Shown here: piece after piece, positions 48,794-54,895 of the stretch
How positions within the stretch are numbered: position 1 is the stretch's first letter
Layout of the letters: the number at the start of each line of letters is the position of its first letter
From: Spirochaetaceae bacterium
Lineage (GTDB): Bacteria > Spirochaetota > Spirochaetia > SZUA-6 > Bin103
Reading direction: 5' to 3'
Assembly: GCA_028821475.1 (NCBI GenBank)
Contig: JAPPGB010000086.1
Span: 1 to 54,895 of the forward strand
Length of the DNA stretch: 54,895 nt
The notes under the pieces: generated by a model
Databases searched by the model: none
What the model saw: only the letters and a program-made list of their open reading frames with translations
What the model was told of the DNA's origin: nothing
Made by a program: the position numbers and the translations under genes

Positions 48794-50195
48794 GGCAAGG
48801 CACTTGGAGGAAGCGAGTCTTCGGGCAATCGAAGAGGTCTTGCGGCAGCACCCGGACGGCCGGACCGCATCGCAGATTGCGGGCGCCCTGACCTCGGCAC
48901 CGCCGCGGCGGACCCTGCAATACCGCCTGAAGTCGCTTGTCGACAGCAAGCGCCTGATCATGGACGGCAAGGGCCGCTCAGCGCGTTACCACGTGCCGAG
49001 GATGGTCGACATCGCGGTCCATGCGGTTTCGGGGTCTCCGACGGTCAACATAAAGGTTGAAGCTGTAACGGTGCTGTCGGAGGCCGGGGTAGAGGTTCGG
49101 GAGTATGTCCGCCAGCCGCCGGCGGCGCGGCGCCCGGTCGGTTACGACCGAGCGTTCCTCGATTCGTACCGGCCCAACGAGACCTTCTATTTCTCACCCG
49201 CGGAACGGGCGCACCTCCATGAAGTGGGGCGGCCGGTGACCGCCGGCCAACCCGCCGGCACCTACGCGAGACAAATCCTGAACAGGCTGTTGATCGATCT
49301 GTCCTGGAACTCGAGCCGTCTTGAGGGCAACACCTATTCGCTGCTTGATACCAAGCGCCTGCTCGAGATCGGCGAGGAAGCGGAGGGGAAGCAGCGCCTC
49401 GAAGCGCAGATGATCCTGAACCACAAGGACGCAATAGAGTTTCTGGTGGACGAGGCTGGGAGGATCGGCTTCGATCGCCATACCATCCTCAGTCTTCACG
49501 CGCTGCTGGCGGACAACCTGCTTGCCGATTCCCGCGCCGCGGGGCGGCTCCGCCACATCGCCGTCGGTATCGACGGCTCGGTATTTTACCCGCTGGAGAC
49601 GCCGGCCCTGATCGAAGAGTGCTTCGGTCAGGTTCTTGCCACCGCCGCCGCGATCAGAGAGCCGTTCGAGCAGGCCCTGTTCGTGATGGTGCAGCTTCCC
49701 TACCTGCAGCCGTTCGATGATGTGAACAAGCGGGTATCGCGACTCGCTGCCAACATTCCGTTGATCAAGGCCAACCTGGTCCCGCTGTCCTTCGAGGACG
49801 TACCGCGCGACCTGTATACCGAAGCGATCCTCGGCGTGTACGAGTTGAAGCGCTTCGAACTGCTGCGTGACGTGTTCATCTGGGCATACGGGCGATCGGC
49901 GGCCCGCTACGCTGCCGTAAGGCAGTCCCTGGGAGAACCCGATCCGTTCCGGTTGCAGCACCGCTCGGCGCTGCGCGAGGTGATCGGTACGGTCATTCGC
50001 GAGCGCATGAACACGAAGCAGGCCAGTGCCTGGGTCGCCGTGTGGACTCACGATCACATTGAACAACAGCAGCGCGAGCGGTTCCGGGAGGTCGCCGAGA
50101 GGGAGCTGCTGAGTCTGCACGAGGGTAATTTCGCGCGCTACCGGGTCAGGCCGTCCGAGTTCGAGGCGTGGCAGGAGGTCTGGACCGGCTCGTAG
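48792..50195 (+). CDS. winged-helix plus Fic-like protein with altered Fic motif
   Basis: The 467-residue protein has an N-terminal winged helix (about 5-70: TASQIAGALTSAPPRRTLQY), then a Fic domain. The inhibitory motif SSRLEGN (S-x-x-x-E-G, Glu178) places it in class II. The core motif reads LQPFDDVNKRVSR (306-317) instead of H-P-F-x-D/E-G-N-G-R: the catalytic His is Gln, so AMPylation is unlikely. The C-terminal part (about 390-467) is helical. No ribosome binding site precedes the ATG, which lies in a palindrome. It may be a transcription regulator that uses a Fic fold for ligand binding. A small antitoxin gene is not seen. Confidence 0.78.
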   Translation: MARHLEEASLRAIEEVLRQHPDGRTASQIAGALTSAPPRRTLQYRLKSLVDSKRLIMDGKGRSARYHVPRMVDIAVHAVSGSPTVNIKVEAVTVLSEAGVEVREYVRQPPAARRPVGYDRAFLDSYRPNETFYFSPAERAHLHEVGRPVTAGQPAGTYARQILNRLLIDLSWNSSRLEGNTYSLLDTKRLLEIGEEAEGKQRLEAQMILNHKDAIEFLVDEAGRIGFDRHTILSLHALLADNLLADSRAAGRLRHIAVGIDGSVFYPLETPALIEECFGQVLATAAAIREPFEQALFVMVQLPYLQPFDDVNKRVSRLAANIPLIKANLVPLSFEDVPRDLYTEAILGVYELKRFELLRDVFIWAYGRSAARYAAVRQSLGEPDPFRLQHRSALREVIGTVIRERMNTKQASAWVAVWTHDHIEQQQRERFREVAERELLSLHEGNFARYRVRPSEFEAWQEVWTGS

Positions 50196-50343
50196 ACACG
50201 GGATCACGGCGCCGGTATCACTCTCAGGTCATGAACCGCGCCCAACATCGTGTTCATTTGCACGGGGCCTGGTAGACACGGGACAATGGCGCCGGGTATC
50301 AATCACCGGTCATGAACCGCGCGCCCAACATTCTCTTTGTCAT
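50192..50343. repeat. imperfect tandem duplication of the sulfatase 5' end
   Basis: Two copies about 80 bases apart (50192-50260 and 50272-50343) begin GTAGACACGGGA and contain GTCATGAACCGCGC, the start of the downstream sulfatase. The first copy overlaps the stop codon of the Fic-like gene and its ATG frame is degraded. It is probably a footprint of a local duplication or a deletion junction. Confidence 0.75.
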
Positions 50344-51784
50344 GAGCGACGATCATGCGTCGCATGCGATGAGCTGCTACGGCAGCCGCATCAACCGCAC
50401 CCCGAACCTGGACCGCATCGCGGCCGGCGGGATGCGGTTCGACAACTGCTTCTGCACCAACTCGATCTGCACGCCAAGCCGGGCCACGATCCTGACCGGC
50501 ACCTACAACCACGTGAACGGGGTCACCACGCTGGCCACCATGATGGACAACCGCCTGCGCACCTTCCCGAAGCTGCTGCGGGCCGCCGGCTACCAGACCG
50601 CGCACGTGGGCAAGTGGCACCTGGGCCAAGGCCCCGCGCATTGGCCGACCGGGTTCGACTACTGGACGGTGTTTCCCGGCCAGGGACGCTACCACGACCC
50701 CGAGATGGTGGAGATGACCGAACACAAGGTGATCCCCGGCTACGCCACCGACATCGTGACCGACCAATCGCTGCGCTGGCTCCGGCAGCGCGACCGGTCG
50801 CGCCCGTTCCTGCTGATGTGCCACCACAAGGCGCCGCACCGCCCCTGGGATCCGCATCCCCGCCACGCGCACCGTTACGAGCACGAGGAGATTCCCTACC
50901 CGGAAACCTTCGACGACGACTACACGCACCGGGCCCGCGCCGCCGATGCCGCCGAGATGCGTATCGAACGTGACTTCATTCCGACCGACGTGAAGGTGGA
51001 ACCGCCCGACGCCGGCGATCCCGGGCGCCGCCTCGGCGGCGGCGCCGCTCCACTCACGCCGGCCGGGGGCGCGCCCGTGGAGTTTGCGTCGCCGCACGAG
51101 CGCAAGCGCTGGCTGTACCAGCGCTACATCAAGGACTACCTGCGCTGCGTGGACGCGATCGACGAGGGCGTCGGGCGGCTGCTCGACTACCTCGACGCCG
51201 ACGGGATCGCCGACGACACCATCGTGGTCTACACCTCGGACCAGGGCTTCTTCCTCGGCGACCACGGCTGGTACGACAAGCGGTTCATGTACGAGGAGTC
51301 GCTGCGCATGCCATTCATCGTGCGCTACCCGCGCGCGGTGCAGCCGGGCAGCGTCAACGGTGACATGATCCTGAACGTCGACTTCGCCGAGACTTTTCTC
51401 GACTACGCGGGGGTGGCGATCCCGGACGACATGCAGGGCCGCTCGTTCCGTCCGCTGTTGGAGGGCGCGACTCCCGCCGACTGGCGCACCGCCATGTACT
51501 ACCGCTACTGGATGCACGGCGCGCACCACAACACGTGGGCGCACTACGGGGTGCGCACGCTCACCCACAAGCTGATCTACTACTACGCCGACCCGCTCGC
51601 CATCCCCGGCAACACCGGCCGCGCCGAGGAGCCGGAATGGGAGCTGTTCGACCTGCAGCGCGACCCGCGCGAGATGCACTCCGTGTACGGCGACCCGGCC
51701 CACGCCGCGCTGACCGCGGCGTTGACCGAACTGCTGCACGAGTTGCAGGCCGCCGTCGGCGACCGGCCCCACCTGCCCGGATAG
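50312..51784 (+). CDS. sulfatase (formylglycine-dependent)
   Basis: The 490-residue protein is a type I sulfatase: PNILFVMSDDHASHAMSCYG (metal-binding Asp13/Asp14), the catalytic C-T-P-S-R with Cys53, TYNHVNGVTTL, the His region HVGKWHLG, and IVVYTSDQGFFLGDHG. It has no signal peptide. An insertion rich in Gly, Ala and Pro (about 235-255) is unusual. It is the first of three plus-strand genes with an aldo/keto reductase and a 2-hydroxyacid dehydrogenase, suggesting breakdown of a sulfated sugar or polyol. It is only distantly related to the sulfatase at 39830. Confidence 0.92.
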   Translation: MNRAPNILFVMSDDHASHAMSCYGSRINRTPNLDRIAAGGMRFDNCFCTNSICTPSRATILTGTYNHVNGVTTLATMMDNRLRTFPKLLRAAGYQTAHVGKWHLGQGPAHWPTGFDYWTVFPGQGRYHDPEMVEMTEHKVIPGYATDIVTDQSLRWLRQRDRSRPFLLMCHHKAPHRPWDPHPRHAHRYEHEEIPYPETFDDDYTHRARAADAAEMRIERDFIPTDVKVEPPDAGDPGRRLGGGAAPLTPAGGAPVEFASPHERKRWLYQRYIKDYLRCVDAIDEGVGRLLDYLDADGIADDTIVVYTSDQGFFLGDHGWYDKRFMYEESLRMPFIVRYPRAVQPGSVNGDMILNVDFAETFLDYAGVAIPDDMQGRSFRPLLEGATPADWRTAMYYRYWMHGAHHNTWAHYGVRTLTHKLIYYYADPLAIPGNTGRAEEPEWELFDLQRDPREMHSVYGDPAHAALTAALTELLHELQAAVGDRPHLPG

Positions 51785-51908
51785 CCGCCCGTGGACGACC
51801 GGCGCCGCTCCACGCAGCCGGAGTCGTGCCACGGGTGCTGCCGGCGTCAGCGCTCGTGGCATTCGCTGCGCTGGCATGCCGGCGGGGCGGCGGTGTAGGG
51901 TGGGCGGC

Positions 51909-52862
51909 ATGAGTGAACAGCTACCCACCCGCCCGCTCGGCTCCACCGGGGAACGGGTGTCGATTCTCGGCATGGGCGGCGCCCACGTCGCCGGCGTCGG
52001 GGCCGCCAACTCCGACGCCGAGGTGGTGCGCGTGATACAGCACGCCATCGACCGTGGCGTGACCTTCATGGACAACGCCTGGGAGTACAACGGGGGCCGC
52101 TCGGAGACCCTCATGGGGCAGGCGATCGAGCACCGCCGCGACGAAGTGTTCCTGATGACCAAGGTGTGCGCCCGCGACCGCGCCGGCGCGCTGTCCAACC
52201 TGGAAGACAGCCTGCGCCGCCTGCGCACCGACGTGATCGACCTGTGGCAGTTCCACGAGATCAACTACGCCTCCGACGACGAGATGGTGTTCGCCGCCGA
52301 CGGCGCCGCCGAGGCGGCGCACCAGGCGCTGGCCGACGGCAAGGTGCGCTACGTCGGCTGCACCGGCCACAAGGATCCCGCCTACCTGCTGGCGATGCTC
52401 GGCCACGAGTTCCCGTGGGCATCGGTGCAGATGCCGGTTACGGTGATGGACCCGCACTACAAGAGCTTCATTCGCGGCGTGCTGCCGGAGGCACAACGGC
52501 GCGGTGTCGGCGTGCTCGGCATGAAGGCGCTCGGCGGGCGCACCCAGTTCCTGACCAGGGCCGGCCTGTCGGCGGCCGAGTGCCTGCGCTTCGCCATGTC
52601 GCAGCCGATTTCGACGCTGATCTCGGGCATGACCACCACCGGGATGGTGGACCACAACGCCGACCTGGCGCGCGATTTCACCCCGATGAGCGCGGAAGAG
52701 CAGGAAGCTATACTGGCCCGCGTCCGCCCGGTGGCCGCCGACGGCCGCCTGGAGTGGTACAAGTCGACGCAGGCGTTCGACGCCCCGCCGCACCGCCACC
52801 AGCACGGCTTCCCGACAGCCGACGAGTTGCCGGTGATGGTGGGCGACACGAGGTCGGCATGA
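51909..52862 (+). CDS. aldo/keto reductase
   Basis: The 317-residue protein has a TIM-barrel aldo/keto reductase fold with the catalytic tetrad Asp, Tyr, Lys, His in FMDNAWEYNGGRSE, FLMTKV and LWQFHEI. It converts an aldehyde or ketone to an alcohol with NAD(P)H; the substrate is unknown. The ATG at 51909 begins MSEQLPTRPLGSTGERV. It starts 124 bases after the sulfatase and overlaps the dehydrogenase gene by 4 bases (ATGA). Genomic context points to processing of a carbohydrate-derived aldehyde. Confidence 0.9.
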   Translation: MSEQLPTRPLGSTGERVSILGMGGAHVAGVGAANSDAEVVRVIQHAIDRGVTFMDNAWEYNGGRSETLMGQAIEHRRDEVFLMTKVCARDRAGALSNLEDSLRRLRTDVIDLWQFHEINYASDDEMVFAADGAAEAAHQALADGKVRYVGCTGHKDPAYLLAMLGHEFPWASVQMPVTVMDPHYKSFIRGVLPEAQRRGVGVLGMKALGGRTQFLTRAGLSAAECLRFAMSQPISTLISGMTTTGMVDHNADLARDFTPMSAEEQEAILARVRPVAADGRLEWYKSTQAFDAPPHRHQHGFPTADELPVMVGDTRSA

Positions 52863-53803
52863 AGATCCTGGTCTGCTTCCCGTTCTCCGACGCCGAGCGC
52901 GGCACGCTCGATGCCGTGGCCCGCCGCCATGGCGGCCACGAGGTGGTGCACGTGGACTCACCCCGCGATGCGCTGGCCGTCGCCGGCGACGCCGAGGTGG
53001 TGATGGGCAACCTCACGCCCGCCCTGATGCTGGCCGCCCGCGAAGCGAAGTGGGCGCACTCGTACAGCGCCGGCCTGGACAAGGTGCTCAACGAGCAGGT
53101 GGCGGCGTTGCCGGTCACACTCACCAACATGGCCGGCAAGTACGCGGTGCAGGGCGGCGAGCACGCCTGGGCGTTGCTGCTCGCGCTGAGCCGCGGCGTC
53201 GGACACGCGGCCGCGGTGAAGCGCTGGCAGCACGCGACGGTGTTCTCGCTCACCGGCGGCACCCTGCTGATCATCGGCCTCGGCGGCTTCGGCATCGAGA
53301 CGCTGAAGCGCGCCGCCGGCTACGACATGACGGTGCTCGCCCTCGATCCGGTGCGCACCGAGGCGCCCGACGGCGTGGCAGAGGTGTTGCCGCCCACCCG
53401 CGACAACCTGCACGCGTTCCTGGCGCGCGCCGACGCGGTGGCGGTGACCTGCCCGTTGACCGCGCAGACCTACCACATGATCGGCGCAGCGGAGCTGGCG
53501 GCGATGAAGCCGACCGCGTACCTGGTCAACGTCAGCCGCGGCGGCATCATCGACGAGCCGGCCCTGATGGCGGCGCTGCGCGACGGCCGGATAGCCGCCG
53601 CGGGGCTCGACGTGACCGAGGTGGAGCCGGTGCCCGACGACAGCCCGCTGTGGAGCACGCCCAACCTGGTCGTGACGCCGCACCGCGCCGGCACCTCGCA
53701 GCGGCGCCGCGCCGAGACCCTGCAGTTCGCCGCCGAGCAACTGGAGCGCTACCTGACCGGTCAGCCGCTGGCCAACGTCACCGACATGAAGGCCGGATTC
53801 TAA
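52859..53803 (+). CDS. D-2-hydroxyacid dehydrogenase
   Basis: The 314-residue protein belongs to the D-isomer-specific 2-hydroxyacid dehydrogenases: an N-terminal flavodoxin-like domain (MKILVCFPFSDAERGTLDAV), NAD-binding GLGGFGIETLKRAAG, catalytic Arg in YLVNVSRGGIIDE, Glu in DVTEVEP, and His in TPHRAGTS. It oxidises or reduces a 2-hydroxy acid with NAD. The 4-base overlap with the aldo/keto reductase gene suggests that the two enzymes act in one pathway. Confidence 0.9.
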   Translation: MKILVCFPFSDAERGTLDAVARRHGGHEVVHVDSPRDALAVAGDAEVVMGNLTPALMLAAREAKWAHSYSAGLDKVLNEQVAALPVTLTNMAGKYAVQGGEHAWALLLALSRGVGHAAAVKRWQHATVFSLTGGTLLIIGLGGFGIETLKRAAGYDMTVLALDPVRTEAPDGVAEVLPPTRDNLHAFLARADAVAVTCPLTAQTYHMIGAAELAAMKPTAYLVNVSRGGIIDEPALMAALRDGRIAAAGLDVTEVEPVPDDSPLWSTPNLVVTPHRAGTSQRRRAETLQFAAEQLERYLTGQPLANVTDMKAGF

Positions 53804-54000
53804 TCAGGTGCCCGACGCCGGCCCGCGGCGGCTCTCGGTGCGCTTCCATCCCGTCCCGTGCGGTACTCGGCGGCATCATGGCGCCGGCCGCACGTGACCC
53901 TGGTGAGACCGGAGTGACCGGATTGACCCAAGTGGCTGGAGTGGGCTTGACGAACCCGAGCCTGGTAGCGTTTGCTGTAGCTCACAGAAGAGGTTGAGGA

Positions 54001-54252
54001 ATGCCTGCATACGACTACCACTGCGAGACCAACGGGCGCACCGTCGAGGTGAACCACACCATGACCACGCTGCTGCAGACCTGGGGCGAGCTGTGCGACA
54101 GCGCCGATCTCGATCCGGGCGAAACCCCGGTCGACGCGCCGCTGCGGCGCGTGTTCTCGGCGCCGCTGATCGGCGGCAAGGAACCCGTGGCCGCCGCACA
54201 GCCGGCGCCCGGCGTGCCCTGCCAGCCGAACGGCTGCCCCTGCTGCCCCTGA
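54001..54252 (+). CDS. small zinc-ribbon-like protein
   Basis: The 83-residue protein starts MPAYDYHCETNGRTVEVNH, like FmdB-type zinc-ribbon regulators, but the second Cys pair is missing at the usual place, and the cysteines at the end (VPCQPNGCPCCP) form a different cluster. A GAGGTTGAGGA stretch before the ATG can serve as ribosome binding site. It may bind a metal; a regulatory role is only inferred. It sits between the dehydrogenase and prs with gaps of about 190 bases on each side that hold no gene. Confidence 0.65.
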   Translation: MPAYDYHCETNGRTVEVNHTMTTLLQTWGELCDSADLDPGETPVDAPLRRVFSAPLIGGKEPVAAAQPAPGVPCQPNGCPCCP

Positions 54253-54441
54253 CGCACCGCCCGGCGAGCACGCCCGGCTCCGAACACCGTCCCGGTAGCG
54301 GCGATCTCGGGCCGGTGCCGCGATCACCGTCCCGGTGCCGGGCGCATCCGAGCCGTCGACCGCGCGCGGTCGACCCGCGGCGCCCACCGCGCCCGAAGCT
54401 CTTTACGGCCGCCCGCCGCCGGTGCTACCGTTACCCCCCTG

Positions 54442-54895
54442 ATGGCTCCCGAAAGCGCCTTGGTGAACGCCGACCTCAGTGACCGCTTCCGGCTCTTCTC
54501 CGGGCGCTCCAGCCCGGAGCTGGCGCTTGAGGTAGCCAGCGTCCTCGGCCGCGACCTGTGCGAGGTGCGCTTTCAGACCTTTCACGAGGAAGAGGTGCAC
54601 ATCCAGATCGAGCAGAGCGTGCGCGGCGTGGACGCATACGTCATCCAGCCAACCTGCCAACCGGTCAACGACACCTTGATGGAGCTGCTGGTGCTGATCG
54701 ACGCCCTGCGGCGCGCGTCGGCGGCCACCATCACCGCGGTCATCCCCTACTTCGGCTACGCGCGTCAGGATCACAAGTCCACCGGACGCGAGCCGATCAC
54801 CGCCAAGCTGGTCGCCAACCTGCTCACCACCGCCGGCGCCGACCGCATCGTCTCCATCGACCTGCACTCCACCCAGATCCAGGGGTTCTTCGACA
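54442..54895 (+). CDS. prs: ribose-phosphate pyrophosphokinase, 5' part
   Basis: The frame runs off the window without a stop. It reads RLFSGRSSPELALEVASVLG, EVHIQIEQSVRGVDAYVIQP, VNDTLMELLVLIDALRRASA, VIPYFGYARQDHKSTGREPI and IVSIDLHSTQIQGFFD. These are the conserved blocks of PRPP synthetase, including the ATP-binding YFGYARQDHK and the catalytic-flap precursor. The enzyme makes PRPP from ribose 5-phosphate and ATP for purine, pyrimidine, His and Trp synthesis. The ATG at 54442 precedes MAPESALVNADLSDRF. Confidence 0.95.
   Translation, partial: MAPESALVNADLSDRFRLFSGRSSPELALEVASVLGRDLCEVRFQTFHEEEVHIQIEQSVRGVDAYVIQPTCQPVNDTLMELLVLIDALRRASAATITAVIPYFGYARQDHKSTGREPITAKLVANLLTTAGADRIVSIDLHSTQIQGFFD

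Overview
GENERAL. The window is about two thirds G+C and densely coded. It looks like a chromosome segment of a free-living or host-associated spirochaete (Spirochaetaceae-like, probably an environmental or metagenome-assembled genome); this is inference. Support: the block DUF3276/PUR protein - rnhB - smc, a neighbourhood I associate with Borrelia and its relatives; a hinge-poor SMC; 7TMR-DISM sensor architecture; and LipO/LplB/YtcP-type carbohydrate ABC transporters. No rRNA, CRISPR array or intact insertion sequence was seen.

LAYOUT. 1-4838 (minus strand) is a translation and protein-export operon read ffh - rpsP - khpA - rimM - trmD - rplS - yraN - small orf, driven by a strong-looking promoter a few bases from the ffh start. 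5009-9167 (plus) holds three lipoprotein genes: a PDZ/S41-like protein without its catalytic dyad and two paralogous TolB-like propellers. 9187-11223 (minus) is a divergent membrane FtsH-like AAA protease. 11409-15175 holds the PUR protein, rnhB and smc. 15195-18362 is an accessory patch: an OLD-like ATPase/TOPRIM gene, tRNA-Gly(UCC) and a PtuA/RloC-like AAA ATPase. 18413-22521 (minus) is a sugar ABC transporter (two permeases and a binding protein) followed by a sulfatase remnant. 22522-25406 is accessory again: a gene remnant, a HEPN protein with an unknown partner, and an AAA ATPase. 25396-27268 (minus) is a second pair of sugar permeases without a binding protein. 27361-29913 has two small plus-strand genes and two SDR genes. 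30136-34833 (plus) is a 7TMR-DISM histidine kinase, an NtrC-family regulator and a binding protein. 34868-37359 holds a frameshifted HEPN plus MNT nucleotidyltransferase pair and a PD-(D/E)XK nuclease plus ATPase pair. 37503-41296 is an epimerase, a phytanoyl-CoA dioxygenase-like protein, a SnoaL-like protein and a sulfatase. 41396-43101 is a degenerate ImmA/IrrE-like protein with a small partner. 43388-46520 is SDR - DUF2961 (GH172-type) - MDR dehydrogenase. 46548-50195 is accessory: a DUF6338-like membrane protein, a 62-residue protein, a HARE-HTH/GIY-YIG protein, a PhyH remnant, and a Fic-like protein behind a repeat operator. 50312-53803 is sulfatase - aldo/keto reductase - 2-hydroxyacid dehydrogenase. 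The window ends in a zinc-ribbon-like small gene and the 5' part of prs.

HOW IT FITS TOGETHER. The core genes sit at the two ends. The middle alternates between carbohydrate or sulfated-glycan catabolism (two transporter sets, two sulfatases plus one remnant, GH172-type enzyme, dehydrogenases, PhyH enzymes) and small lower-GC islands of one to three genes typical of defence or toxin-antitoxin modules. These islands are the most interesting part: at least six distinct candidate modules lie within 35 kb, several with degenerate active sites or disrupted partners, which suggests repeated gain and decay.
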